DNA of 64,000 nt, taken from contig NZ_ANAH02000071.1 of assembly GCF_000335475.2 (NCBI RefSeq), positions 186,001-250,000 of the forward strand. Direction: 5' to 3'. The notes beneath the pieces are model-generated. The model searched no databases and had not been told where the DNA came from. It saw only the letters and a list, made by a program, of their open reading frames with translations. Position numbers and translations under genes: made by a program. The DNA comes from Cystobacter fuscus DSM 2262. GTDB taxonomy: Bacteria > Myxococcota > Myxococcia > Myxococcales > Myxococcaceae. Shown one piece after another: positions 15,700 through 25,659 of the stretch. Numbering within the stretch: position 1 is the stretch's first letter; each line of letters starts with the position of its first letter.

Positions 15700-18300
15700 A
15701 TGGCGACGCGCACGAAGAAGACGGCGACCGCGGGCGAGCAGGAGGTCGAGGAGACGGCGGCCCCCGAGAAGCCGACCAAGAAGCCAGCGGCGCGCAAGAA
15801 GAGCGCCGCCAAGAAGAAGACCGCCGCGAAGAAGGCCTCCGCGAAGAAGGCGGCCGTCAAGCGCGGCAAGAAGGGCGAGCTCGCCACGGTGGAGGCCTCC
15901 GCCGAGGACGCCGACGCCGAGGCCGAGGCTCCCCGCCGCGGCAAGGGGCCGCACTACCTCGTGGTCGTCGAGTCGCCCGCCAAGGCGAAGACGATCAAGA
16001 AGTACCTGGGCTCGGGCTACACGGTGAAGGCGTCCGTGGGCCACATCCTCGACCTGCCCAAGAGCAAGATGGGCGTGGACCTGGAGCACGACTTCGAGCC
16101 CCAGTACGAGGTGATCAAAGGCAAGGAGAAGGTGCTCAACGAGCTGAAGAAGGCCGCCCAGGGCGTGGACAAGGTCTTCCTCGCCACGGACCCGGATCGC
16201 GAGGGCGAGGCCATCGCCTGGCACATCAACCAGCAGCTCGGCCACCCGGTCTCCTTCCGGGTGATGTTCAACGAGATCACCAAGCCGGCCATCCAGGAGG
16301 CCATCTCCAACCCGCGCCAGCTCAGCCAGGAGAACTACGACTCCCAGCAGACGCGCCGCATCCTGGACCGGCTCGTGGGCTATCAGATCTCGCCCATCCT
16401 CTGGAAGAAGGTGCGCCGGGGCCTGTCCGCGGGCCGCGTGCAGTCCGTCGCCGTGCGCCTCATCTGCGAGCGTGAGAGCGAGATCAAGGCCTTCGTGCCC
16501 CAGGAGTACTGGACGCTGGACGCGCTCTTGCAAGGCCAGTCCGGGCCGCCGTCCTTCAAGGCGAAGCTGTCGCGCGTGGACGGCAAGAAGGTGGAGCTCA
16601 AGGACCAGGCCACCACCCAGGGCCTCGTCGCCGAGGTGAAGAACGCTCCCTTCACCGTGAGCAAGGTGGACAAGCGTGAGCGGCGCCGCAACGCCCCCGC
16701 GCCCTTCATCACCTCCAAGCTCCAGCAGGAGGCCGCCAACCGGCTGCACTTCACCGCCAAGAAGACCATGGCGCTCGCCCAGCGGCTGTATGAAGGCGTG
16801 CTGCTCGGCGAGGAGGGCCAGACGGCGCTCATCACGTACATGCGTACGGACTCCACCCGTCTGTCCGATCAGGCCGTGGCGGGGGTGCGCGACTTCATCC
16901 TCCAGACGTATGGCGCGGACTACCTGCCCGAGGAGCCCGTCGTCTACCGCACCAAGAAGGGCGCCCAGGACGCGCACGAGGCCATCCGTCCCACCTCGCT
17001 CGAGTACCCGCCCTCCAAGGTGAAGGCCGCCTTCGACGCGATGAACGACGACATGGCCGCGGACATGTTCCGCCTCTACGAGCTCATCTGGAACCGCTTC
17101 GTGGCGTGCCAGACGAAGCCGGCCGTGTATGACCAGACGAGCGCGGACATCACCTCGGGCCGGGCCACGTTCCGCGCCTCGGGCTCCACGCTGAAGTTCC
17201 CCGGCTACCTGGCCATCTACGGCGCGAGCCTCACCCCCGAGGAGGAGGCCGCCCAGGAGAAGGCGCGCGCCGCCGGCGACGAGAGCGCCGACGACGCCAC
17301 GGGCGAGCTGCCCGTGCTCAACGAGGGCGACAGCCTCGTGCTGCAGAAGCTGCTCGACGAGCAGCACTTCACCCAGCCCCCTCCGCGCTTCTCCGAGGCC
17401 ACGCTCGTCAAGGAACTGGAGGAGCGGGGCATCGGCCGTCCCTCCACCTACGCCGCCATCCTCTCCACCATCCAGGACAAGAAGTACGCGGAGAAGATCG
17501 AGGGCCGCTTCCGCCCCACGGACCTGGGCCTCATCTGCAACGACTTGCTCGTCAAGCACTTCCCCCACGAGCTGGACGTGACGTTCACGGCCAGCATGGA
17601 GGAGAAGCTGGATCAGATCTCCGAGGGCGAGGCCAACTGGAAGGCCGTGCTCAAGGACTTCTACGCGCCCTTCAAGGAGACGCTCGAGAAGGCCGAGGCG
17701 GAGATGCGCGACGTCAAGCGCGAGGAGGTGAAGACCGACGTGGCGTGCGAGAAGTGCGGCAACGTCATGGTGATCAAATGGGGGAAGATGGGCCACTTCC
17801 TCGCGTGCTCGAACTATCCCGAGTGCAAGAACACCAAGGACTTCAAGCGCGACGCGGAAGGGAAGATCGTCATCGTGGAGGAGGAGACCACGGACGAGAT
17901 GTGCGAGAACTGCGGCAAGAACATGGTCGTCAAGCGCGGCCGGTTCGGCAAGTTCCTCGCCTGCTCGGGCTACCCCGAGTGCAAGACGTCCAAGCCCATC
18001 TCCATCGGCGTGACGTGCCCGGACTGCAAGCAGGGCTACCTCACCGAGCGCCGCAGCCGTTTCGGGAAGATCTTCTTCGGGTGCAACCGCTACCCCGACT
18101 GCAAGTTCGCCGCGTGGGACCGGCCGCTGCCCGAGGCGTGCCCGCAGTGCCAGTCGCCCTACCTGGTGCAGAAGTTCTCCAAGCGTGACGGCCCCTTCGT
18201 GGCCTGCCCGAACAAGGAGTGCGACTACCGCCGGCAGATCACCGAGCCCGAGGCCATCCCTCCGGCGGCCAACGGGCCCGACGCGTCCTCGGCGGCCTGA
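15700..18300 (+). CDS. topA: DNA topoisomerase I (type IA) with histone-H1-like N-terminal tail
   Basis: 866 aa. Residues 1-80 are an added Lys/Ala-rich tail (AAKKKTAAKKASAKKAAVK) resembling histone H1. The Toprim domain starts at YLVVVESPAKAKTIKKYL, with the acidic ATDPDREGEAIAWH motif at about 162-175. The catalytic tyrosine is Tyr380 in LITYMRTDSTRLS. The C-terminus has four topoisomerase zinc ribbons (CEKCGN..CSNYPEC, CENCGKN..CSGYPEC, CPDCKQG..CNRYPDC, CPQCQSP..CPNKEC). The enzyme relaxes negative supercoils. ATG at 15700 follows dprA by 8 bp. The basic tail probably increases DNA affinity in a high-GC genome (inference). Confidence 0.96.
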   Translation: MATRTKKTATAGEQEVEETAAPEKPTKKPAARKKSAAKKKTAAKKASAKKAAVKRGKKGELATVEASAEDADAEAEAPRRGKGPHYLVVVESPAKAKTIKKYLGSGYTVKASVGHILDLPKSKMGVDLEHDFEPQYEVIKGKEKVLNELKKAAQGVDKVFLATDPDREGEAIAWHINQQLGHPVSFRVMFNEITKPAIQEAISNPRQLSQENYDSQQTRRILDRLVGYQISPILWKKVRRGLSAGRVQSVAVRLICERESEIKAFVPQEYWTLDALLQGQSGPPSFKAKLSRVDGKKVELKDQATTQGLVAEVKNAPFTVSKVDKRERRRNAPAPFITSKLQQEAANRLHFTAKKTMALAQRLYEGVLLGEEGQTALITYMRTDSTRLSDQAVAGVRDFILQTYGADYLPEEPVVYRTKKGAQDAHEAIRPTSLEYPPSKVKAAFDAMNDDMAADMFRLYELIWNRFVACQTKPAVYDQTSADITSGRATFRASGSTLKFPGYLAIYGASLTPEEEAAQEKARAAGDESADDATGELPVLNEGDSLVLQKLLDEQHFTQPPPRFSEATLVKELEERGIGRPSTYAAILSTIQDKKYAEKIEGRFRPTDLGLICNDLLVKHFPHELDVTFTASMEEKLDQISEGEANWKAVLKDFYAPFKETLEKAEAEMRDVKREEVKTDVACEKCGNVMVIKWGKMGHFLACSNYPECKNTKDFKRDAEGKIVIVEEETTDEMCENCGKNMVVKRGRFGKFLACSGYPECKTSKPISIGVTCPDCKQGYLTERRSRFGKIFFGCNRYPDCKFAAWDRPLPEACPQCQSPYLVQKFSKRDGPFVACPNKECDYRRQITEPEAIPPAANGPDASSAA

Positions 18301-18321
18301 GCCGTCCGTCTCGCGAAACCG

Positions 18322-18346
18322 GGGCGCTCGGGCAGACCGAGCGCCC
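18322..18346. terminator. Bidirectional hairpin between topA and the DksA-like gene
   Basis: Perfect 10-bp stem GGGCGCTCGG / CCGAGCGCCC with a 5-nt loop, centred in the 53-bp convergent gap. There is only TT after it on the + strand, so it is a stem-type rather than classical U-tract terminator. Confidence 0.65.
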
Positions 18347-18353
18347 TTGCCGC

Positions 18354-18743
18354 CTAGAGGGTGGGCACCGACTGGGCGTGGCCTCCGCGCGTCTCCAGCT
18401 CGTGGCTCGTCGCGTCCTCCTCGCAGCGGATGGCGAAGGGCATCGCCTCCAGCCGCTCGAGGGTGATGTCCGCGCCGCAATCCACGCACTCGCCGAACAC
18501 GCCCGTGTCCATGCGACGCAGCGCGGCATCGATGAGCATCACCTCGCGCCGCTGCGCCTCCATCAGGCTGGACAGGGTGTAGTCCGCCAGCTCGGCCTGG
18601 GCCTGCTCCTCGTACTCGGGATCCCGATCCGAGGCCTTGAGCGCCGCGAGCTCGCGTTGGGCCCCCTCGCTCGTGCTGAGGATGGCGCGGCGGCGGCGCT
18701 GGAGGAGATCCCGAATCTTCAAGAGGTCATTGGCTCGCGTCAT
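18354..18743 (-). CDS. DksA/TraR-family zinc-finger protein, fourth zinc ligand missing
   Basis: 129 aa from the ATG at 18743 (GGAG 9 nt upstream; the ATG at 18758 lacks a Shine-Dalgarno). An N-terminal helical hairpin (residues 5-75) contains acidic DPEYEEQAQAELADYT, like the DksA coiled-coil tip. The C-terminal finger is Cys86-x2-Cys89-x17-Cys107-x2-Asp110. DksA-type fingers usually end in a fourth Cys, so zinc binding may be weak, use Asp, or be lost. DksA proteins bind in the RNA polymerase secondary channel with ppGpp. This is one of several short DksA-like paralogs common in myxobacteria, not necessarily DksA itself. Convergent with topA. Confidence 0.8.
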   Translation of the reverse strand: MTRANDLLKIRDLLQRRRRAILSTSEGAQRELAALKASDRDPEYEEQAQAELADYTLSSLMEAQRREVMLIDAALRRMDTGVFGECVDCGADITLERLEAMPFAIRCEEDATSHELETRGGHAQSVPTL

Positions 18744-19026
18744 GGCCTGTCGCTCCATCAAAAGGGTGCACTGCGTTGGGTTCCTGCTTCGCGGTTTCGC
18801 GAGTCGAACTCGGCAAAAGTAGGAGTCCCCAAAAGGTAGGGTAACTGCCGTCGGCTGTCCCACCTGGAGCCTCGGCCGGAGAGCAAGCGGGGAAACGGGC
18901 ACCGGCGGTCAGTTGGCGCGCCGGTCCGAGCGGAAGGGAGGGACAGGGCGGAAGGGGCCTGCTAACAGAGGCCGGATGGCTCGGGGCGGCGAGGGCCGCG
19001 CCCGGGAGAGAGGCAGGAAGCGGCAC

Positions 19027-20373
19027 GTGAAGCATCAGCGGGTGACGGTGATTGGCGGGGGCCTCGCGGGCAGCGAGTGCGCCTGGCAACTGGCGAAGCG
19101 CGGAGTGCCGGTGACGTTGCGGGAGATGAAGCCGCAGCGGCGCTCGCCCGCGCACAAGACGGACACGTTCGCGGAGCTGGTGTGCTCCAACTCTTTGCGC
19201 TCGGACAACCCGGAGAGCGCCATTGGCTTGTTGCACGCGGAGCTGCGCGCGCTGTCCTCGGTGATTCTGGGCTGCGCGGACACGCACCGGGTGCCGGCCG
19301 GTGACGCGCTGGCGGTGGACCGGGACGCCTTCTCGGCGGCGGTGACGCGCTCGGTGCACGAGGCGCCCGGCGTGGAGGTGGTGGCGGGCGAGGTGGAGCA
19401 GCTGCCCGAGGGCGTGGTGGTGATCGCCACGGGGCCGCTCACCTCGGACGCGCTGACGAAGGAGCTCGAGCGCTACGTGGGGGAGAAGCTCTATTTCTAC
19501 GACTCCATCGCGCCCATCGTCGCCGGGGACTCCATCGACATGAACATCGCCTTTCGCGCGAGCCGCTATGGCAAGGGCGGAGGGGACGACTACATCAACC
19601 TGCCGCTCACCGCCGAGGAGTACGCGCGCTTCATCGCCGAGGTGAAGGCGGGCCAGAAGCTGCAGCCGCACAGCTTCGAGGAACCCCGGTACTTCGAGGG
19701 GTGTCTGCCCATCGAGGTGATGGTGGAGCGGGGAGACCAGACGCTCGCCTTCGGGCCGATGAAGCCGGTGGGGCTGGTGGATCCGCGCACGGGCAAGGAG
19801 TCCCACGCGGTGGTGCAGCTGCGCATGGAGGACAAGGCGGGCACGTCGTGGAACATGGTGGGCTTCCAGACGCGGCTCACGTGGGGTGAGCAGAAGCGCA
19901 TCTTCACCTCCTGCATCCCGGGCCTGGCCCAGGCCGAGTTCCTGCGCATGGGGCAGATCCACCGCAACACCTTCATCGACGCGCCGCGGCTGCTCGGGCG
20001 GGACTTGTCGCTCAAGGCCGAGTCGCGGCTGTTCTTCGCGGGGCAGATCACGGGGGTGGAGGGGTACGTGGAGTCGGCGGCGTGTGGCTACCTGGCGGCG
20101 CTGGCGGTGTACGCGCGGCTCACCGGCGGCGAGTTCGTGCCGCCGCCGGCCACCACGGCGCTCGGCGCGCTCTACCGGCACGTGACGGGCGAGGCGCACC
20201 CGGAGGACTACGACTACCAGCCCTCCAACATCATCTTCGGGCTGTTTCCGCCGCTGCAGGGCCGGCACAAGAAGGCGGACAAGCGGGTGAAGTACGCGGA
20301 GCGGGCGCGGGCGGACTTGGCCACGTGGCTGCCGAGCGTGCCCCCCGCCGAGGCGCCTGGGAGGACGGTATGA
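19027..20373 (+). CDS. trmFO: TrmFO, FAD/folate-dependent tRNA m5U54 methyltransferase
   Basis: 448 aa from GTG 19027, with AGGAAG 7 nt upstream; ATG 18976 would add a Gly/Arg-rich leader without family support. An N-terminal FAD Rossmann motif ([21 protein letters not shown]) is followed by [14 protein letters not shown], the family hallmark, with its conserved cysteine. Later come [52 protein letters not shown] and [12 protein letters not shown]. The enzyme uses 5,10-methylene-THF to make ribothymidine at tRNA position 54 in the cytoplasm. Its stop overlaps the next gene's ATG (ATGA at 20370-20373), so translation is coupled. Confidence 0.95.
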   Translation: MKHQRVTVIGGGLAGSECAWQLAKRGVPVTLREMKPQRRSPAHKTDTFAELVCSNSLRSDNPESAIGLLHAELRALSSVILGCADTHRVPAGDALAVDRDAFSAAVTRSVHEAPGVEVVAGEVEQLPEGVVVIATGPLTSDALTKELERYVGEKLYFYDSIAPIVAGDSIDMNIAFRASRYGKGGGDDYINLPLTAEEYARFIAEVKAGQKLQPHSFEEPRYFEGCLPIEVMVERGDQTLAFGPMKPVGLVDPRTGKESHAVVQLRMEDKAGTSWNMVGFQTRLTWGEQKRIFTSCIPGLAQAEFLRMGQIHRNTFIDAPRLLGRDLSLKAESRLFFAGQITGVEGYVESAACGYLAALAVYARLTGGEFVPPPATTALGALYRHVTGEAHPEDYDYQPSNIIFGLFPPLQGRHKKADKRVKYAERARADLATWLPSVPPAEAPGRTV

Positions 20374-21977
20374 ACCGACGAGCGGTGTGCATGGGAGCGC
20401 TGGTGGCGCTCGCGCTGGTGGGGTGCAAGCGCGGCGGGGACGACAAGGCGACCGGAGGAGGCGGGGCGGCCCGGGGCGCGGCGGTGGTGGGCGGCGCCGG
20501 GGTGCCGCTCGCCGTGGGCCCCGCGGAGGATCTGCGGGTGACGGAGGATGGGCGCTTCGCCTCGTACCTGACGAAGACGCGCAAGCCGACGGTGGAGGGC
20601 ATTCCGCCGCAGATGCGCCTGGGCGAGCTGTACGTGGTGCCGGTGGAGGGCGGCGTGCCGCGCCGGCTGGGGGATGGGGTGACGAACGTGCCTGGCGGGC
20701 AGTTGTTCACCCCGGACTCCAAGCACGTGCTGTTCCTCACCGGGTACAACCTGGCCAACCAGTCCGGGGGGCTGCACGTGCTGGATCTGAACGAGCCCAC
20801 GGCCGAGCCGAAGAAACTGGGCGAGGGGGTGACGTACTTCGTGCCGAGCCCCGACGGGACGAAGCTGGCCTTCGTGGAGGGGGGCGTGCTGAAGCTGGGC
20901 GCGCTGCCCGCGGGGCCCTTCCGCCCGGTGGGGGGCGAGGTGTCCACGGCGGGCTTCTCCCCGGATGGGGCGACGCTCCTCTTCAAGCGCAAGCTGACGG
21001 CGGGCGGGGGCCTGGTGGCGGTGGCGGTGGACTCGCCCGCGGACAAGCCGGCCGAGCCGCGCAAGCTGGCGGACCAGGTGGGCGACTTCGTGTCGTCGCC
21101 GGACTCGAAGTACGTGGCCTACCAGGTACGCAGCAGCGGCAACTCGACGTACGACTTGTACGTGGCGTCGCCGCCGGAGTGGACGGGCCTCAAGGTGGCC
21201 TCGGGCACGACGTCGTTCGCCTTCTCGCCGGACTCGAAGTGGCTGGCGCGCAACGACGGGGGCAAGCCCGAGGTGATGGGCGACCTGTACGTGGGCCCGG
21301 CGTCCGGGGAGCCCGGGCGCAAGGTGGGCGAGCGCGTGAAGGACGTGGCCTTCAGCCCGGACTCGCGCGCGCTGGGCTTCCTGGCGAAGTACGATCAGCC
21401 GGCGGGGGCGGGGCTGATGGGCGTGGTGACGCTGCCCGACGGCGAGCCGAAGCTCGTGGGCGGCCGCGTGCCCAACTTCACCTGGGGCACGGACGGCCAG
21501 TACGTGGCCTACCTCTCGCGCTTCCTCAAGCCCGTGTACTCGGTGGACCTGATGGTCTACCCGGTGGGTGCGGAGAAGGCGATCAAGGCCCAGGCGGGGG
21601 TGTTCGGCTATGGCTTCGCCCCGGGCAACTCGGCGCTCGTCTTCCGCTCGGGCTGCACCCGCGAGGGCCGGGCGTGTGACTTCCAGGCGCTGCCGCTGCC
21701 CCTCTCCGCCGAGGCGGCTCCCCAGCCGGCCACGTGGCTGCAGGGCATCTACAGCTACAAGCTGTCCGCGGATGGGGAGCGCGTGCTGGCGACGTCGGCG
21801 CGCATGGACTCGGACGCGTTCGACGTGGCCGTCTATGACGTGAAGACGAAGGCGCGCAAGACGCTGGACCAGGGGGCCCAGTTGCCGGCGTATTTCGCTG
21901 GCCCCGGGGACTCGCTGGCGGTGTACGTGCTCAAGGGCGCCAACGCGGGCGTGTACGCGGCGCCGGCGCGGCCGTGA
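20370..21977 (+). CDS. PD40/WD40-type beta-propeller lipoprotein
   Basis: 535 aa. [19 protein letters not shown] is a lipoprotein signal (lipobox ALVGC), followed by a Gly/Ala-rich tether. The rest consists of repeated blades with F-x-PDSK or FSPDS-type turns ([55 protein letters not shown]). This is typical of TolB/PD40 propellers that mediate protein-protein contacts in the periplasm. No catalytic residues were seen. The start overlaps the trmFO stop by four bases, although the functions look unrelated. Exact role unknown. Confidence 0.8.
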   Translation: MNRRAVCMGALVALALVGCKRGGDDKATGGGGAARGAAVVGGAGVPLAVGPAEDLRVTEDGRFASYLTKTRKPTVEGIPPQMRLGELYVVPVEGGVPRRLGDGVTNVPGGQLFTPDSKHVLFLTGYNLANQSGGLHVLDLNEPTAEPKKLGEGVTYFVPSPDGTKLAFVEGGVLKLGALPAGPFRPVGGEVSTAGFSPDGATLLFKRKLTAGGGLVAVAVDSPADKPAEPRKLADQVGDFVSSPDSKYVAYQVRSSGNSTYDLYVASPPEWTGLKVASGTTSFAFSPDSKWLARNDGGKPEVMGDLYVGPASGEPGRKVGERVKDVAFSPDSRALGFLAKYDQPAGAGLMGVVTLPDGEPKLVGGRVPNFTWGTDGQYVAYLSRFLKPVYSVDLMVYPVGAEKAIKAQAGVFGYGFAPGNSALVFRSGCTREGRACDFQALPLPLSAEAAPQPATWLQGIYSYKLSADGERVLATSARMDSDAFDVAVYDVKTKARKTLDQGAQLPAYFAGPGDSLAVYVLKGANAGVYAAPARP

Positions 21978-22020
21978 GAAGCTTGCGGGAGGCCCGGCCG
22001 CGTCTAGGCTGGGGCCTCCC

Positions 22021-22929
22021 ATGAGCACCGAGCCGCTGTCACCCCTGCTGGAGAAGTTCCGCGTCCACCTCGTCGACGAGAAGGGCGCCAGTGTGCACAC
22101 GGTGCGCAACTACTTCATCGACCTGGTGGACTTCGAGCGCTACCTCGTCGAGCGCGCGAAGCTCTCGCTCCTGTCCGCCTCGCACGCCGCCATCCGCGGC
22201 TACCTGGGCACGCTGGCGGTGGAGCACGCGCCCGCCAGCCGCGCGCGCCGGCTCGCGAGCATCAAGAGCTTCTACAAGTTCCTGGTGCGCCAGAAGCTCC
22301 TGCCGGGCAGCCCCGCCAAGCTGGTGAAGAGCCCCAAGCTGCCCAAGAAGCTGCCCAAGGTGCTGCCGGTGGAGGAGCTGTTCGCCATCCTCGACATGCC
22401 TCCCCAGGACACGGTGCTGGGGCTGCGCGACCGGGCCATCCTCGAAATCCTCTACGGCGGCGGCCTGCGCATCAGCGAGCTGTGCGGGCTGAACCTGCTG
22501 GACGTGGAGCGGCGCGAGCGCATCATCCGGGTGATGGGCAAGGGCAGCAAGGAGCGCCTGTGCCCGGTGAACGCGCAGTCCATTCGCGCGCTGGAGGCCT
22601 ACTTGGAGCGCCGGGGCGAGTTGCTCGCGGTGCCGCACGCGGGGCAGGACGCGGAGGCGGTGTTCCTCAACTACCGCGGCGGCCGGCTCACGCCCCGCAG
22701 CATCGCGCGGCACCTGGACGCCTACGTGCTGCAATGCGCGCTGCAGCGCAAGGTGAGCCCCCACGCGCTGCGCCACTCGTTCGCCACGCACCTGCTCGGC
22801 GGCGGGGCGGACATCCGCAGCATCCAGGAGCTGCTCGGCCACGCGAGCCTGTCCACCACCCAGCGCTACACGCACGTGAGCTGGGAGCAGCTCCAGGCCG
22901 TCTACGACGCCGCGCACCCCCGGGCGTGA
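22021..22929 (+). CDS. xerC: Tyrosine recombinase XerC
   Basis: 302 aa. The N-terminal SAM-like core-binding domain (residues 1-95) is followed by a catalytic domain with all expected residues: Arg in GGGLRISELCGL, Lys in GKGSKERL, His-x-x-Arg in HALRHSFATHLL, His in LGHASLSTTQ and nucleophile Tyr in QRYTHVSWEQL. The length and GADIRSIQELLGHASLSTTQ match chromosomal XerC/D proteins that resolve chromosome dimers at dif. Position between trmFO and hslVU matches codV (xerC) of Bacillus. No dif-like site was recognised in the window. Confidence 0.93.
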   Translation: MSTEPLSPLLEKFRVHLVDEKGASVHTVRNYFIDLVDFERYLVERAKLSLLSASHAAIRGYLGTLAVEHAPASRARRLASIKSFYKFLVRQKLLPGSPAKLVKSPKLPKKLPKVLPVEELFAILDMPPQDTVLGLRDRAILEILYGGGLRISELCGLNLLDVERRERIIRVMGKGSKERLCPVNAQSIRALEAYLERRGELLAVPHAGQDAEAVFLNYRGGRLTPRSIARHLDAYVLQCALQRKVSPHALRHSFATHLLGGGADIRSIQELLGHASLSTTQRYTHVSWEQLQAVYDAAHPRA

Positions 22930-22948
22930 GCGCGCGGCGCCGGGGCAC

Positions 22949-23533
22949 TCACCACTCGATGTAGTACTCCGCTTCGTCCATCCCCATCCGGCGCACCTCC
23001 ACCCGGCCCGTGCAGCCCACGCCCTGGAGCGCCGCCTCCAGCAGGCCCTGGTGGAACTCCACCGGCTGCATGTCGCCCTTGAAGTGCAGGCTCACGCGCC
23101 GCTCGCCCACCACGCTGAACTTGCGCTGCCCATAGCTCACGGCCGTGGAGTAGGCCGTGGGCGCGCTGGAGAACAGCCGCTTGGGGTCTCCCTGCCCGAT
23201 GATGGTGGTCAACGTCCGGCCCACCCCGGACTGGAAGAACCCACCGACGGCCGCGGCGCCACACGCCCGGATGGCCGCTTGCGCGGAGCCGTACTGCGGG
23301 GCGAGCAGCTCACCCGCTTCGAAGAGCACCTGGAGGAAGTCGCGCGCGGGGTATGAGAAGAAATCCACCAGGGGTTTCTTGGCAATCTTGGCTCTCAACT
23401 CCGCCGCCGCGGCGGCCCCACGATGCTGCTCCACCAACTTGAAGACCGCGTTGAAGATGAGTCCTCGCACGGTGGCGGTCTCCGGCGCGAGTCCCATCCG
23501 CTGTGTGCACTCCTGGCTATTGAGCGATGGCAT
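22949..23533 (-). CDS. DUF2378 (TIGR02265) family protein
   Basis: 194 aa. It matches the DUF2378/TIGR02265 family, which is essentially restricted to myxobacteria and expanded into many paralogs there. Features seen are RGLIFNAVFKLVEQHRG near the N-terminus, FFSYPARDFLQVLFEAGELL in the middle and GVGRTLTTIIGQGDPKRLF, where a hydrophobic Gly-rich helix sits. The C-terminus is HFKGDMQPVEFHQGLLE with a closing beta strand (YYIEW). There is no signal peptide. A distant relation to heme-NO-binding-like V4R folds is sometimes suggested, but I cannot support it here. Divergent from the downstream methyltransferase gene; function unknown. Confidence 0.8.
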   Translation of the reverse strand: MPSLNSQECTQRMGLAPETATVRGLIFNAVFKLVEQHRGAAAAAELRAKIAKKPLVDFFSYPARDFLQVLFEAGELLAPQYGSAQAAIRACGAAAVGGFFQSGVGRTLTTIIGQGDPKRLFSSAPTAYSTAVSYGQRKFSVVGERRVSLHFKGDMQPVEFHQGLLEAALQGVGCTGRVEVRRMGMDEAEYYIEW

Positions 23534-23612
23534 GGTTCAGGAATTCTGACACAATTAGCGCTCGGAATCTCCCCCCTGGGCACCGTGCCTCTCCACGGTA
23601 GATAGATAAGCC

Positions 23613-24614
23613 TTGAACCCTCTCCATCTCCTGGCTTCTGAGTCGTCTTCAGCGTTCGCAACGACACTCGCAGTCTTGGGTGCCTGGCTGAAGGAATTGG
23701 AAAATTCCGAGCGTGTCACAAAGACTCCCACTCAATTGGATTCATCTCGTCTGAGTGAACTCTTGATGGATGTCTGGAGAGCAGGAGGTGCGTCAAGGGC
23801 ACCGGGCCTGGCGCGTGGCTCTCCGGACCAGAGCCGCTTCCGCGCCGAGCTCGGGCCCTACTTCTGGAAGAGCGCGGTGCTGCGGCGCTGCTGGGAGAAG
23901 CCCCGCGGCTACGCGGGAGACTTCCTGATGATGGAGGCGCTCTACCGGCGCAAGCCCGAGGGCCAGACGCCCATGGAGCTGTGGATGGACTCCTGGGCCC
24001 TGGAGCTGCCGGGCTTCCAGGCGGTGCGCAACCGACGGGATCTGCTGGCCCAGATGCTTCGCGCGGAGCATGCCCGGGGCGCACGCAAAGTGATGAACGT
24101 GGCGTCTGGTTCGGCGCCCGAGCTCGTCGCGGTGGCGCGCGACGTCTCCTTCGAGTCCGTGACGCTGTTGGATCAAGACCAGGGCGCGCTGGACTCGGCG
24201 CTCGGCCACTTCACGCGGGTGGGGGCGATGCCGGCCACGCGCCATCAGGCGCTGCGGCTGTGGTGCGGCTCGGTGCTGGAGCTCTTGCGCAACCGCAGCG
24301 ACCTGCCCTCGGCCTCCCAGGACTTCATCTACTCCATCGGGCTCTTCGACTACCTGACGGAGCGCTTCGCCCGGCGGCTCACCACGAAGCTCTGGGATGG
24401 GCTGGCTCCGGGCGGTCTGCTGGTGCTGGGCAACTTCAACGCGAAGAACCCCATGCACCTGTTCACCGAGACCGCGCTGGACTGGTACCTCATCTACCGG
24501 GATCCGGAGGATCTGCTCAAGCTCGTGGAGGGCTTGCCCGGGCTGGAGCGCGCGGAGGTGCGGACCGAGGACACCGGCTGCCTTCACCTCCTGGTGGCGC
24601 GCAAGGCGAAGTAG
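23613..24614 (+). CDS. SAM-dependent methyltransferase of the PhcB-like (3-hydroxypalmitate methyl ester) group
   Basis: 333 aa from TTG 23613; there is no convincing Shine-Dalgarno, so the start is uncertain. KPRGYAGDFLMMEALY (about residues 92-107) is a motif of proteins annotated as extracellular-factor methyltransferases related to Ralstonia PhcB. A class I methyltransferase core follows: VMNVASGSAPELVAVA (SAM glycine loop, Gly partly replaced), VTLLDQDQGALDSAL (ribose-binding acidic end), SIGLFDYLT and WDGLAPGGLLVLGNF. In Ralstonia and Xanthomonas such enzymes make quorum signals. Whether this one makes a signal is not shown by sequence. Convergent with the PilZ gene, 7 bp between stops. 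Confidence 0.7.
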   Translation: MNPLHLLASESSSAFATTLAVLGAWLKELENSERVTKTPTQLDSSRLSELLMDVWRAGGASRAPGLARGSPDQSRFRAELGPYFWKSAVLRRCWEKPRGYAGDFLMMEALYRRKPEGQTPMELWMDSWALELPGFQAVRNRRDLLAQMLRAEHARGARKVMNVASGSAPELVAVARDVSFESVTLLDQDQGALDSALGHFTRVGAMPATRHQALRLWCGSVLELLRNRSDLPSASQDFIYSIGLFDYLTERFARRLTTKLWDGLAPGGLLVLGNFNAKNPMHLFTETALDWYLIYRDPEDLLKLVEGLPGLERAEVRTEDTGCLHLLVARKAK

Positions 24615-24621
24615 CTCCGCC

Positions 24622-24972
24622 TCAGAACAGCTGCTCGGGATCTTCCTGGACGCCCGAGTCCTGGCTGGCGAGCTTGAGGATGGGGGCCTCGTCGGGCAGT
24701 TGGGACTCGAAGTGGGTCGCCACGGCGAACCACTCGCCCACCCGGCGCGTGCGCACCACCTTGATGGAGAAGGTCGAGCCCGGGAGCACGGGCAGGTGCA
24801 CGGTGTAGTGATCCCCCACGCGCATCGCCACGGGGGTCACGAGCAGACACCCCGAGCGGGAGATGTTGAAGATCTCTCCGGCGAGCTCGACTTCTCCGCG
24901 CAGGATCTTGATGCGCATGCGAACGCGGTGGCGGGTATGGCGACGCCGATCAGAACTGCTCAGGTTGCTCAC
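24622..24972 (-). CDS. PilZ-domain c-di-GMP effector
   Basis: 116 aa from GTG 24972, preceded by AGGAGA at good spacing. It is a single PilZ domain: the RRRHTRHRVRMRI stretch holds the RxxxR switch, and NISRSGCLL is the (D/N)xSxxG motif about 35 residues later. Together these are the residues that wrap c-di-GMP, so it is likely a functional receptor. The C-terminal tail (SQDSGVQEDPEQLF) is acidic. No output domain is fused, so it must act through a partner. The diguanylate cyclase about 14 kb away is one possible source of the ligand. Confidence 0.85.
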   Translation of the reverse strand: MSNLSSSDRRRHTRHRVRMRIKILRGEVELAGEIFNISRSGCLLVTPVAMRVGDHYTVHLPVLPGSTFSIKVVRTRRVGEWFAVATHFESQLPDEAPILKLASQDSGVQEDPEQLF

Positions 24973-25152
24973 GGTGGATCTCCTGGCTCAGGGGCAGGAA
25001 TGAGTGTGCCTTTCGGCCCCCCCCGGGCTTCATCATACCGGAGTCCACGCGCGGCCACCGAGCGCGTTCATCATGTGTTGGGTTGAAAGTCGCGTTCTTC
25101 GTGCGATGAGGGGCGAACGTTCCACCACGCTCTGCTCTCAAGGATTCGACCC

Positions 25153-25596
25153 ATGCCCCCCGAGCCTTCCACGCCCTTCTTCCGCACGCTGTCCTGCGAG
25201 GGCGCCGCCTACTTCCTGCTGCGGCTCGCCCTGGGCCTCAACATCTTCCTGCACGGCGCGGTGCGTCTGCCCGCCCTGGGCGCCTTCGCCGACACGCTCG
25301 TGCAGGGCTTCGCCCAGACGCCCCTGCCGTCGCCGCTCGTGCGCGCCTTCGCGCTGCTGCTTCCCTTCCTCGAGGCCGTGCTCGGACTGCTGCTCACGCT
25401 GGGGCTGCTGACACGTGCCGCGCTCTTCGGCGGAGGGCTGCTCATGGTGGTGCTCATCTTCGGCACCGCGCTGCGCGGCCAGTGGGAGACGCTCGGGTTG
25501 CAGATGGGCTACGTGTTCCTCTACGCCGTGCTCCTGGTGACGGTGCGCTTCAATGCGCTCGCCCTCGACGGCGGGTGGAACGTCCACAAGCGGTGA
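25153..25596 (+). CDS. DoxX-family membrane protein
   Basis: 147 aa with four predicted TM helices (about residues 17-35, 60-80, 85-103, 112-130). LLRLALGLNIFLHGAVRL at the N-terminus and a Leu-rich second helix (LLPFLEAVLGLLLTLGLLTR) are typical of DoxX/DoxD-like proteins. Some of these are thiosulfate:quinone oxidoreductase subunits and others partner with redox-stress enzymes. No adjacent redox gene helps to define its role. ATG at 25153 follows a 180-bp divergent gap with the PilZ gene. Confidence 0.8.
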   Translation: MPPEPSTPFFRTLSCEGAAYFLLRLALGLNIFLHGAVRLPALGAFADTLVQGFAQTPLPSPLVRAFALLLPFLEAVLGLLLTLGLLTRAALFGGGLLMVVLIFGTALRGQWETLGLQMGYVFLYAVLLVTVRFNALALDGGWNVHKR

Positions 25597-25659
25597 GGGG
25601 GCGGACAGGCCCGTCGGGAGTCGTGGAAACGCCCGCGTCGCCTTGTTAAATGCCCCGGC

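Noticed and set aside
15544-18489. 981-codon minus-strand frame opposite topA
   Set aside because: No domain, reflects GC3 bias; topA motifs are unambiguous.
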